Shown here: positions 18,014 to 26,934 of the stretch, piece by piece
How positions within the stretch are numbered: position 1 is the first letter of the stretch
How the letters are laid out: every line of letters begins with the position of its first letter
DNA from: Candidatus Cloacimonadota bacterium
GTDB taxonomy: Bacteria > Cloacimonadota > Cloacimonadia > Cloacimonadales > Cloacimonadaceae
Reading direction: 5' to 3'
Assembly: GCA_027318475.1 (NCBI GenBank)
Contig: DAHVPC010000005.1
Location: 1-39,810, forward strand
DNA length: 39,810 nt
Notes under the pieces: model-generated
The model's input: the letters and a program-made list of their open reading frames with translations, nothing else
Databases searched by the model: none
What the model was told of the DNA's origin: nothing
Translations under genes and position numbers: made by a program

Positions 18014-19767
18014 TATTTCGCCCTCCTTTCCGCCACGATCGCCATCAATTGGGCCTCGTACTCCTTAAACTTCGCGTTCTGAAACTCCTGATAGTTCATT
18101 TGCCGCAGGCCGTTGATCAGCCTGGTGTAATAGGGCTGCAGTTCTTCGTAGTTGGCGAACACCAGCTCTTCCCGGCAGATCTTTAGCACCAGCTGCAGCA
18201 TGTAGGCCTGGCGTTTGATCGGAGTGGATTTGTCCACGGGATCGAAGCCGTCCTGCACCAGGATGATGCGGTCCACGAGCTCGCTTTTCCAGAAGCGGGA
18301 ATGGTAGTCCAGCGGAACGCCGTCGTCGCCCAGGATGTTGATCTGGTCCTTGGCTTCCTTGCCCCGCAGCAGCAGGTCCTTGGCGGTCAAAACATCGTGC
18401 ACCCAACCCGGAGCGATATTGCCGTCCAGATACTCCTTCACCTCGTCGTATTCCAGATATTTGGAATAGGAATCGATGGGGTCGACGGCCGGGTAGCGTT
18501 TGCTGTCGGCGCGTTCCTGGGATAGCGAGTAGAAGCAGCGGGCGGCTTTTTTTGTGGATTCGGTGACCGGCTCCTTGAGGTTTCCGCCGGCTGGCGAAAC
18601 CGCGCCGATAAAGGTGATCGAGCCTGGAGTGCCATTATTCAAAAACACGTAGCCAGCCCGGGAATAGAAATTGGAAATGATCGCCGGAAGGTCCATCGGA
18701 AAGGCGTCCGGACCTGGCAGCTCTTCCATGCGGTTGCTCATTTCGCGCAAGGCTTGGGCCCAGCGCGAAGTGGAATCCGCCAGCAGCAGCACTCTGAGGC
18801 CCATCGAGCGGTAATATTCGGCGATGGACATCGCGGTGTAAACCGAAGCCTCGCGGGCTGCGACCGGCATGTTGGAGGTGTTGCAGATGATGATCGTCCG
18901 TTCCATCAGTTTGCGTCCGGTGCGGGGATCGTCCAGTTCCGGGAACTCCACGAAGAGTTCCACGACCTCGTTGGCGCGTTCACCGCAAGCCGCGACGATG
19001 ATCAGGTCGGCTTCCGCGTTTTGCGAAATGCTGTGCTGCAGCACGGTTTTTCCCGTTCCGAAAGGACCCGGGGTGAATCCGGTGCCGCCTTCTGCGATGG
19101 GGTTGAGGGTGTCGATCGTGCGTACGCCGGTCTCCATCATCTTGAAGGGACGCGGCTTTGAGGCATAAGCGCGGATGGGCAGTTTCACCGGCCAGTACTG
19201 GATCATGTTGAGCGGAAACTCCGCTCCCTCAGCGTTGGCAAGCACCGCGATGGTATCCGTGATCTGGAAATCACCCTCCGCAGCGATGCTCTTGATGCTG
19301 TATTGGCCTTCCATTTTGAACGGCACCATGATCTTGTGGTTGATCCAGTTTTCCGGCACCGAACCCAGCCAATCGCCGGCCTGGACTGCGTCTCCGGCTT
19401 TCGCCAAAGGCGTGAAATGCCAAACGCTGTGTTCATCGAGGGGATCAGTGTATTCGCCCCGGGTGAGGAACAGGCCGTCCATCTTGTTCAGGTCGTCCTG
19501 CAACCCGTCGTAGTTTTTGGAGAGCATTCCCGGACCCAGCTTCACTTCCAGCATGCGTTCGGTGAATTCCACCGTGCAGCCGGGTTGCAAACCGCGGGTG
19601 CTTTCAAAAACCTGCGTGTACGCTGTGTTGCCCGCGATCTTGATCACTTCGGCCATCAGTTTCACGCCATGCAGGTCGATGTAGCAGATCTCGTTTTGCG
19701 AGACCGGGCCGTCCACCTCCACATGCACCAGATTGCTGATGATACCTGTCACAATGCCTTTCGTCAT
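18013..19767 (-). CDS. ntpA: V/A-type ATP synthase catalytic subunit A
   Basis: Walker A GPFGTGKTVLQHSISQ; ACGERANEVVELFVEFPEL; LLLADSTSRWAQALREMSNRMEELPGPDAFPMDLPAIISNFYSRAG. Confidence 0.97.
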   Translation of the reverse strand: MTKGIVTGIISNLVHVEVDGPVSQNEICYIDLHGVKLMAEVIKIAGNTAYTQVFESTRGLQPGCTVEFTERMLEVKLGPGMLSKNYDGLQDDLNKMDGLFLTRGEYTDPLDEHSVWHFTPLAKAGDAVQAGDWLGSVPENWINHKIMVPFKMEGQYSIKSIAAEGDFQITDTIAVLANAEGAEFPLNMIQYWPVKLPIRAYASKPRPFKMMETGVRTIDTLNPIAEGGTGFTPGPFGTGKTVLQHSISQNAEADLIIVAACGERANEVVELFVEFPELDDPRTGRKLMERTIIICNTSNMPVAAREASVYTAMSIAEYYRSMGLRVLLLADSTSRWAQALREMSNRMEELPGPDAFPMDLPAIISNFYSRAGYVFLNNGTPGSITFIGAVSPAGGNLKEPVTESTKKAARCFYSLSQERADSKRYPAVDPIDSYSKYLEYDEVKEYLDGNIAPGWVHDVLTAKDLLLRGKEAKDQINILGDDGVPLDYHSRFWKSELVDRIILVQDGFDPVDKSTPIKRQAYMLQLVLKICREELVFANYEELQPYYTRLINGLRQMNYQEFQNAKFKEYEAQLMAIVAERRAK

Positions 19768-19779
19768 ATGCGCTACCTT

Positions 19780-20667
19780 CTATTTTTTGCTAATTGATTT
19801 AACGTTGAATTGGGGCGGGAAGGAAAAACTGTTGCTGAGGCTGTCCATGCTGTCGTGGAAGACCTCTTTGCCCAGGACCGGATCCATGCTCTGCCAGCGG
19901 TTCAGGATGCGCAGTTGCGCGTAATAGCCCAGGATGCGGTCGATGTTGAAGTAGTTAAAGAAGTTCTGGCTGTCGATCCATTTCCAGCGCAGGATGTCGT
20001 AGCCACGCTCGCGGTACAGGATGTTGTTCTGTTCCCAAATGCGCAGCAGGCTTTCAAAGAGTTCGCTTTCCTTGCCCAGTCCGAAATCCGCGGCGTGGCT
20101 CTGCGCCAGTTTGTCCACTATTTCGCCGCTGCCGACCAGGTATCTGGCGAAGGGGATGTTGTGCTGCCTGCCGTTGATGGCGATGAGTATGTTTTGCAGG
20201 TCCCGGTTGAAGGCGAACCAACTGCTCAGGAACTTGTTGCCCAGGTTGGAGCAATACTCGTAGGTGGCTTCCAGCAGTTTATGCTGGCTTTCCAGAAACG
20301 GAGGGAGTTCCTCGGCTTGGAAGATCTCCAGGCAGATCTTGTGCCAGGCATCCGGATAGGCTTGATAGTCTTTGGAGACGCGGATTCCCGGATCGCCAGC
20401 CCTGGCTTTGGCTTCGTCGGCATAGGTTTGCCAGAACCAGCGCGAACATTCGTCGATGGGGCGGTTGGCGGATTCGTTCTTGTAGATGACGCGCAGCAGG
20501 TCGTCCACATCAGAGGGCAGGCAAAGCAACAGCAGCAGCCTGAAATCCCCGGCGGTGAGCTGCTCCCTGGCCTGGGTCAGGAATTGCTGCGGAGTGATCG
20601 CCAGCTTCGCGTCGTCGATGCTCAGCGCCGGCAGGCCGCTTACAAAGTAGTAATACTGATTGCGCAT
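19780..20667 (-). CDS. DUF2764 family protein (V-ATPase operon-associated)
   Basis: Position between E and A subunits; MRNQYYYFVSGLPALSIDD...FLTQAREQL matches the operon-specific DUF2764 style. Confidence 0.83.
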   Translation of the reverse strand: MRNQYYYFVSGLPALSIDDAKLAITPQQFLTQAREQLTAGDFRLLLLLCLPSDVDDLLRVIYKNESANRPIDECSRWFWQTYADEAKARAGDPGIRVSKDYQAYPDAWHKICLEIFQAEELPPFLESQHKLLEATYEYCSNLGNKFLSSWFAFNRDLQNILIAINGRQHNIPFARYLVGSGEIVDKLAQSHAADFGLGKESELFESLLRIWEQNNILYRERGYDILRWKWIDSQNFFNYFNIDRILGYYAQLRILNRWQSMDPVLGKEVFHDSMDSLSNSFSFPPQFNVKSISKK

Positions 20668-20674
20668 GCCGGCT

Positions 20675-21274
20675 TTAGGATTTGAACAGGATCTGGTTGC
20701 TGCGGGGGCGGAGGTAGGATTTGAACAGATTGGCGAAGTCCTCGTCGCTGAAGCTCAATTTGTAGCTTCCGTCAGCCGGAGCTATGGCAAAGCCGTTTTT
20801 CATCTGCGGCGAAAATTCCACTTTCAACTGGCTGCCCGCGGAGTCCTTCAGCGAAGCCCGGAATGCCTGGTCCAGCTTGCCTTCCATGGCTTGCGAAATC
20901 GTTATCTTGCCTCCGGATTCCTTCCACGAGGAAACGATCTCCAGGATCAAGTTCTTCAGAAAGTCCGGGTCGCTGGATGCGGCTTGCAGCTTGCCGTCGA
21001 AAGCGGAATCCAGAAACACGTCCGTGAGTTTTTGCTTAACCGAGCTCAGCGTGTGCTGCGCTGCCAGCTTGAGGTCGGAATCGGTGTTTTTCGCCAGATC
21101 CCCGGCTTGCTTTTTTGCGTTCGCCAGCAGGGCTTCGGCATCGGTTTGCGCTTTCTGGACTATCTTCGCCGCTTCGGTTTTGGCCTGCTCCAGAATCTGC
21201 TCCGCTTCGGTTTTGGCTTTGTTGACGCCCTCTTCGTACACGCGTGTTAAAAGGTCCTGCAACTGATCGGTCAT
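20675..21274 (-). CDS. ntpE: V/A-type ATP synthase subunit E
   Basis: Long N-terminal helix LQDLLTRVYEEGVNKAKTEAEQILEQAKTEAAKIVQKAQTDAEALLANAKKQA; first gene of the cluster. Confidence 0.87.
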   Translation of the reverse strand: MTDQLQDLLTRVYEEGVNKAKTEAEQILEQAKTEAAKIVQKAQTDAEALLANAKKQAGDLAKNTDSDLKLAAQHTLSSVKQKLTDVFLDSAFDGKLQAASSDPDFLKNLILEIVSSWKESGGKITISQAMEGKLDQAFRASLKDSAGSQLKVEFSPQMKNGFAIAPADGSYKLSFSDEDFANLFKSYLRPRSNQILFKS

Positions 21275-21627
21275 ATCTTTCTCCAGGGTGATTTTAACTT
21301 TTGTCCCAAAATTTTGGAAGGATGATTTGTGTCAATATCTATGTGGCGGTTCAAACCATTAATCGGAAATCCGCCAAACAGAGCTCAGCGGCCTCAAGTT
21401 ATCGCGGATAACACCGGAGTCCGGATCTACTTGGCTGATAAGCCCTGTATCTGGGGAAGAACGGGAAGCTGCAGAAAATCAATCCGTCTGGTCAGGCGGA
21501 TTTTCCAGATCAAAAGCAGGGATTGGGCTCGGTGAGAGTAAAATGACTGGACAGGCATGCCGTGTCTGCAAAAATGCGGTCTAGGATCGGGAAACATCGG
21601 ATACCGCCCGGCCGCAAGGAGATTCAT

Positions 21628-22626
21628 ATGAAGACCAACGCTGGAATACTGCTCGTTCTTTCGCTCTTCCTTCTGGCAAGTTGCGCCACGACATCCATCA
21701 ACTATTGGGTCAACCGGCCAGCCGAGATCAATCTTCACGACTTCCCCCAGATAGCCATCGGCGACATCGAGACAGCATTTCCGGAAGTTCAGCACGCTTA
21801 TGCCATCCGGGACGCCTTCACGATCAAGCTCATCCGCTCGGACTTCTTTGACGCGGTGTTGGACCGCCAGCACCTGGAGTCGCTGATGCAGGAGCATTAC
21901 CTTGCCTGGAGCGGCCTGATGGACGAAGACAGCGCCTGGCAACTGGGACAGCTGCTGGGGGCTTCGGCTCTTGTCTATGGCAGCGTCACCCGGGACGAAT
22001 ACAGGGAGAACATCACGCAGCGCGAGTTCACCCGTAAAGACAAGCAAGGCAATGCCTATCCGGTGACGGAGTATGTGAGAAAAGGCGAGTACTTTCTGAG
22101 TGTCAGCGTGCGCGTGATCGACACCCAAACCTCTCGGATATTGGGTATCCGGGAATTGAGCGTCCGCAATTCCGGCCAGACCTCAGCCGAAAACGCCCAG
22201 CCGGAACTTATCGATATCGAGCCCCTCTATCGGCAGAGCGTGGAAGACCTGGCCGAACAATTCGTCCGTATGGTCGCTCCCTACAAGCAGGTGACCCAAG
22301 CCACATATGAACTGGATAAGACCTATCTGCCGGAAATGGCCCTGGCACGCAAACTGATCATCAACGGCAGTACCGGCCAGGCATTGGACATATTGTATGA
22401 GGCCACGCTGAAAAACGACATCCCAATCAAATCACTGGCCAAGGCTTATTACAACCTCGGGCTCCTGCAGACCTACATTGGAGATTTCGACAACGCTTTA
22501 TGGAACCTCAACCAGGCCTTGAGTCTCAGGCCCAGCTCAAAGCGCTACTCCAACGCGATCCGGATCTGCCATGAGGAGCAGGATAAGGCAGCCAGGTTCC
22601 TGCAACAGACTGGTGAAGGGGATTAA
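21628..22626 (+). CDS. Lipoprotein with CsgG-like N-terminal region and TPR C-terminus
   Basis: Lipobox LLASC in MKTNAGILLVLSLFLLASCATTS; GASALVYGSVTRDEY resembles CsgG/LpoB-like folds; TPR LAKAYYNLGLLQTYIGDFDNALWNLNQALSL. ORF track starts at 21562; ATG 21628 preceded by AAGGAG. Confidence 0.72.
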   Translation: MKTNAGILLVLSLFLLASCATTSINYWVNRPAEINLHDFPQIAIGDIETAFPEVQHAYAIRDAFTIKLIRSDFFDAVLDRQHLESLMQEHYLAWSGLMDEDSAWQLGQLLGASALVYGSVTRDEYRENITQREFTRKDKQGNAYPVTEYVRKGEYFLSVSVRVIDTQTSRILGIRELSVRNSGQTSAENAQPELIDIEPLYRQSVEDLAEQFVRMVAPYKQVTQATYELDKTYLPEMALARKLIINGSTGQALDILYEATLKNDIPIKSLAKAYYNLGLLQTYIGDFDNALWNLNQALSLRPSSKRYSNAIRICHEEQDKAARFLQQTGEGD

Positions 22627-24522
22627 TCAATAGGCAAACACCACGCCGGATTGGGGAAAGACCCATTCCTCAGGTTTTGTGGAAACCGTGATGGCGCCCG
22701 CGCTTTTGGTGATGCGGGGGTATTTGTTCTGGCCGGAGAATACTGGTATGATCTCGATCCTGTCCAATGCCTCGGGATGGGAAAAATGGATCTTGACGCC
22801 GTGGGTTAGTTCAGTGATGAAAACGCTGAGTTGGTGCGAGGATTTGGGATACTGGGTCTGGGTGTCGATCCGGAAGCGGACTTCGCTGCCGACAAGCGCT
22901 GGCAAATCCGGATGCGAGCAGCGGATCTCCATGCAGGAATTGCGGAAATGGATCCGGGTGTCCAGTTTGAGTTCGTTCACGCGCACTGATGTGAGCAGAA
23001 ACGAATCCTCCCCCAGGTTGAAATTACCGTCCATGAGCCAGCGGTACTCGACGTCCCGGCGTTTGAAGTAGGCTTTCAAAGCTTGTTCCGAAGTCGCGCA
23101 AGCAACCGTGAAAAAGTCGCTTTGTAAAATCTTGCTGAAGCTTAGCGAAGTAAAGGTGCGCCAATGCTGTTGGCTGTCGCATTCCTCGAAGCGGATGCTG
23201 TGATGGAAGTCCTTGCGGTAGAGGATCTCGCGGTCTTTGTTGAAGAAGAATACGCGCAGGATCTCGCGCGAAATCAGTTCCCCCATTTCCTCGCTGTCGA
23301 TCCTTTGCGCGATGGCGGACTGGATGATCTGGCTGAGCTTGGAATTGGAATAGTCGCTGGAAACGAAATCCCGCCGGGCCATAGGCGCGCTGGTCACTAG
23401 GCGGCGGCTTTCGTAATAATGGCGTTTGGCGCGGCGCCCCACCTGGCAGAGCAGCTCATAGGCCGAACCATGGTATCTGGCCGTGAGGCTCTCCGCCCGC
23501 AGTTCCGGTTCCGCGTTGCCCAGCAGGATCACTTCATCGCCAAGGGCAGCCGCAGGCACAGCTGTGGCGTCTACACAAAGCAGGTCCATGCTCACTTTGC
23601 CGATCACCGGGCAGAGCTTGCCCCGCAAGGAAACCACACCACGGTTGGAAAGCAAAAAATCGTAGCCGTCGGCGTAACCGACCGGAATGATGGCGCAGCG
23701 GGTCTTCCGGGCCGCGGTCCAACTGAGGTTGTAGCCGACTCCGGCGCCTTTGGGTATGGTCTTGAGCTGCGCTACTGCCGATTTGAAGGTCATCACAGGC
23801 CGCAGTTCTATCTTGGCAGATTGGCCGGGATGGGTGTACACGCCGTAACTGAGAATGCCCAACCGGCAACAGTTGGCGCTTACGCCCAAACCATTGAGCA
23901 GCGCTGAACTATTGGCGATATGGGTGAGCGGCGCGGAGATCCGGTATTTATTCAGAATGCGCTGGAATTCCTGTTCCTGCCGTTTGCTGAACGCGGGATC
24001 GCTTTCGCTGGAGGCAAAATGGGAAAAAACCCCTTCTATTTCCAGACTGGGAAGATTGGAGCAGAAGGTCCACAGATCGGCGAATTCCTTCTCCAGCGAG
24101 CCGCTGCGATGCATGCCCGTATCCAGTTTGAGCTGGACCTTCTGGCGGATTTTACTCGCGGCAGCCAGGTCATTGAACCGTTCGGCCTGGGTTTTATCCG
24201 TAAGTGTGGGTACTAAAGAGTGCTCTACGATACCGGGAAGTTCGTTTTCCAAGGCGGGGGAAAGGATCATGACCGGCGCGGCGATCCCCTGGATGCGCAG
24301 GAGTTTTCCCTCTTCCAGATTGGCAACGCCCAAAGCCACCGCGCCCTCTGCCAATGCGGCCCGTCCGATCTCAGCGGCGCCGTGTCCATAGGCATCGGCT
24401 TTGACGATCTGGATGAAATTCTGCCCCGGCGCCAAAAAACCTTTCAGAGCCCTCAAATTGGCGCGGAAAGCGGCCAGATCGATCTCCACCCAGCTGCGTT
24501 CGCGGACTTTTTTTTGCGGCAT
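22627..24522 (-). CDS. alr: Alanine racemase with ~260-aa C-terminal extension
   Basis: PLP motif IVKADAYGHGA, AGVGYNLSW, HIANSSALL, VGYADGYDFLLSNRG, GKVSMDLLCVD. The ORF track start at 24717 overlaps phoH; the Met at 24522 (MPQKKVRERSWVEIDLAAFRANLRAL) is the likely start. Confidence 0.92.
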   Translation of the reverse strand: MPQKKVRERSWVEIDLAAFRANLRALKGFLAPGQNFIQIVKADAYGHGAAEIGRAALAEGAVALGVANLEEGKLLRIQGIAAPVMILSPALENELPGIVEHSLVPTLTDKTQAERFNDLAAASKIRQKVQLKLDTGMHRSGSLEKEFADLWTFCSNLPSLEIEGVFSHFASSESDPAFSKRQEQEFQRILNKYRISAPLTHIANSSALLNGLGVSANCCRLGILSYGVYTHPGQSAKIELRPVMTFKSAVAQLKTIPKGAGVGYNLSWTAARKTRCAIIPVGYADGYDFLLSNRGVVSLRGKLCPVIGKVSMDLLCVDATAVPAAALGDEVILLGNAEPELRAESLTARYHGSAYELLCQVGRRAKRHYYESRRLVTSAPMARRDFVSSDYSNSKLSQIIQSAIAQRIDSEEMGELISREILRVFFFNKDREILYRKDFHHSIRFEECDSQQHWRTFTSLSFSKILQSDFFTVACATSEQALKAYFKRRDVEYRWLMDGNFNLGEDSFLLTSVRVNELKLDTRIHFRNSCMEIRCSHPDLPALVGSEVRFRIDTQTQYPKSSHQLSVFITELTHGVKIHFSHPEALDRIEIIPVFSGQNKYPRITKSAGAITVSTKPEEWVFPQSGVVFAY

Positions 24523-24532
24523 CGAAAGCCTG

Positions 24533-25873
24533 CTAAAAGAACTTGGCTGCCAAATCGGCCAGTTTGGAGCGCTCGCCTTTGTCCAGAGTGATGTGCCCCA
24601 CGATGTCTTCGTGCTTGAGTTTCTCCACAGCCACGGAAAGCCCGTTGCTTGTGGAATCCAGGTAGGGGATGTCGATCTGGTAGGGATCGCCGGTGAGGAC
24701 GAGTTTGGTGTTTTCACCAGCCCTGGTGATGATGGTCTTCATCTCATGCGGGGAGAGGTTTTGCGCCTCGTCGATGATGATGAACTGATCAGGCAGGCTC
24801 CGTCCGCGGATATAAGTCAGCGGTTCGAGTTCCAGAAAGCCGTAGTCGATGAAATCCTCGATGCTGGGCTTGCGTTTAGACTTGTTGTTATCGGTGCGGA
24901 TCTCCTCATGCAAAGAGAGCAGGATATCCATGTTGTCGTAGATGGGCTGCATCCAGGGATTGAATTTTTCGCTCTTGGTGCCGGGAAGGTAGCCCAGATC
25001 CTTGCCCAGCGGTGAGATCGGGCGCGAAATCACCAGACGGGAGTACTTGTTGTCCTCCATCACTTTTTGCAGCCCGGAGGCCATGGCCAGCAAGGTTTTT
25101 CCCGTACCGGCCTTGCCGGAAAGGCTCACCAGCTTGATCGTGTCGTCCAGAAGCAGGTCGAGCGCCATTTCCTGCTCGAAATTGCGCGCCTTGATGCCGA
25201 AAACTTCCTGCCCCAGATAGTTCTGCAGCGTGTATAGCGAATTGCTGGAAGCCAGGTAGCGCAGCGTGCGGATCTTCTCCGGCGCGGATTTGTCTATCAG
25301 GCGCAGGAACTGGTTGGGGCAAAGTTCGCCGTAGGTGTTGGGCAGGTATTTCTGTCCGCTGATCGCGCTCCACGCGTCGGATTCAAGTTCCCTAGACTCC
25401 CATCCGGTGTACATTTCCTCAAATTTGACCTGGTCGGTTTCGAAGTTCTCGGCGTTGAGGCCCACGGAGTCAGCTTTGATGCGCACATTGGCGTCTTTGG
25501 AGACCAGCGTTACCTCGTGATCGGGGTATTTTTGCTTGCAGTAAAGAGCAGTGCCGATGATCAGGTTGTCGTTGCGGTCCAGAAAGAAAAGTTGGGCGGC
25601 GGTGTCGGTCACTTCCTTGTTGACCGTCACCTGGATGATCCCGCCGTTATCCATCAGTACGCCATCCTGCAGACTGCCGCGGGAACGCAAGGAATCCAGA
25701 AAGCGTCCAATCTGGCGGGCGTTGCGGCTCTTTTCGTCCACGCCTTTTTTGAATTGGTCGATCTCCTCGATCACCACTATCGGTATCACCACGCGATGTT
25801 CCGCGAAGGATGAAAGGGACATGGGATTGTGGATGAGGACGTTTGTGTCCAGTACAAACAATCGTTTATCCAT
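24533..25873 (-). CDS. PIN domain + PhoH-like ATPase
   Basis: PIN: FVLDTNVLIHNPMSL...; PhoH: LSGKAGTGKTLLAMASGLQKV, RSLPDQFIIIDEAQNLSPHEMKTIITRAGENTKLVLTGDPYQID. Confidence 0.95.
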   Translation of the reverse strand: MDKRLFVLDTNVLIHNPMSLSSFAEHRVVIPIVVIEEIDQFKKGVDEKSRNARQIGRFLDSLRSRGSLQDGVLMDNGGIIQVTVNKEVTDTAAQLFFLDRNDNLIIGTALYCKQKYPDHEVTLVSKDANVRIKADSVGLNAENFETDQVKFEEMYTGWESRELESDAWSAISGQKYLPNTYGELCPNQFLRLIDKSAPEKIRTLRYLASSNSLYTLQNYLGQEVFGIKARNFEQEMALDLLLDDTIKLVSLSGKAGTGKTLLAMASGLQKVMEDNKYSRLVISRPISPLGKDLGYLPGTKSEKFNPWMQPIYDNMDILLSLHEEIRTDNNKSKRKPSIEDFIDYGFLELEPLTYIRGRSLPDQFIIIDEAQNLSPHEMKTIITRAGENTKLVLTGDPYQIDIPYLDSTSNGLSVAVEKLKHEDIVGHITLDKGERSKLADLAAKFF

Positions 25874-25885
25874 GCCTGAGAGCCC

Positions 25886-26398
25886 TTATTGGGGGTGGTT
25901 TTGGATGCGTTGGATGAGTTCCTTGTACTTGGGGAAATCGTCGGCCAGGGAAACACATTCCGCCATCTCGAAATCTGTGTAGGAAAACGCCGGCCACAAG
26001 GTGCAGCCGCAAAACGTAAAACCAGCCGGGCTGACCAATTCGGCAGCGAACCAGGTTTGGTTGGGGACGATGAACTGCGGAATCTGCCCAGCCTTCAGGT
26101 CTTTGCCCAGAACCACTGTTTCCAAGCCCTTCTGAGGCGTGAGCAAGTAGATATTCAGGGCAGTTCCATCGTAGAAATGCCACATTTCGTCGCATTTCAC
26201 GCGGTGCCATTTACAAACCATCTCATGGGGAAGCAGATACAGGATCGAGGACCCGATCAGCCGTTTTTGGAAAACAACCTTGCCCTGGGCGTCTTTCAGG
26301 TCGCCGTTGATCAGGGATTGCCAGTTCCGTTTATAGAAACCGCCCTCAGGATGGGGCATCATGTTCAGTTTATCCAGATACAACCGGTATTCTTCCAT
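25886..26398 (-). CDS. Cupin DUF985 family protein
   Basis: MEEYRLYLDKLNMMPHPEGGFYKRNW, SSILYLLPHEMVCKWHRVKCDEMWHFYDG, WFAAELVSPAGFTFCGCTLWPAF; ATG 26398 preceded by GAGAG on the minus strand. Confidence 0.9.
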   Translation of the reverse strand: MEEYRLYLDKLNMMPHPEGGFYKRNWQSLINGDLKDAQGKVVFQKRLIGSSILYLLPHEMVCKWHRVKCDEMWHFYDGTALNIYLLTPQKGLETVVLGKDLKAGQIPQFIVPNQTWFAAELVSPAGFTFCGCTLWPAFSYTDFEMAECVSLADDFPKYKELIQRIQNHPQ

Positions 26399-26560
26399 AT
26401 TTCTCTCATCGATACTAGATTTCGAACAAGGATTTGGGACTTTGGGATTGGCGTCAATGATTATTATTCCGGCCGACCGCAATCAGTATCAATAAACCAG
26501 TCCAGAAACCGGCTCCGGCTGCTTCTGGCCACCTGTCGCTCCCGCGATCATTGCGGGGTG

Positions 26561-26603
26561 ATTGCGCGCTAAATGCGGGCTTTGCCCGCAATGAGCGCGC
26601 AAT
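26561..26603. repeat. Near-perfect 20-bp palindrome with 3-nt loop
   Basis: ATTGCGCGCTAAATGCGGGC-TTT-GCCCGCAATGAGCGCGCAAT; 18 of 20 positions pair. Confidence 0.88.
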
Positions 26604-26772
26604 GACAGCGCAGTGGCAACGGGGGCCATGTGGTAAAATAATTCTTGTTGAAGTGACATTTCAGGGATGGAGAAAGAGGCAACGAATAGCAAAGTTGGAA
26701 CCGGCCGCAACATCGAACACATGCACCGCACGAAAGGGGGCTTGGTGGGTTGGAAAAAGGCTGATAGAAAAA

Positions 26773-26860
26773 TGGTGCTGAAGGGGGGACTCGAACCCCC
26801 ATGACCTCATCGATCACTAGTCCCTGAAACTAGCGTGTATACCAATTTCACCACTTCAGC
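26773..26860 (-). tRNA. tRNA-Leu (anticodon CAG), CCA encoded
   Basis: Reverse complement GCTGAAGTGGTGAAATTGGTATACACGCTAGTTTCAGGGACTAGTGATCGATGAGGTCATGGGGGTTCGAGTCCCCCCTTCAGCACCA: acceptor GCTGAAG/CTTCAGC, anticodon stem CTAGT/ACTAG with loop TTCAGGG, long variable arm, GGTTCGAGTCC T-arm. Confidence 0.96.
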
Positions 26861-26934
26861 ACTGTATATGGGGGCAAATTCCTGAAGGGGGGCGGATTGT
26901 CAAGATATTTGTGAGCTGACCTGGCAAAAACGGT

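Noticed and set aside
24523-24717. N-terminal 65 aa of the alr ORF in the track
   Set aside because: Overlaps phoH coding sequence and is Ser/Pro/Trp-rich shadow sequence; true Alr start is the Met at 24522.
26773-26860. tRNA-Leu as integration site of a mobile island
   Set aside because: No integrase and no direct repeat of the tRNA 3' end were seen in the flanks.
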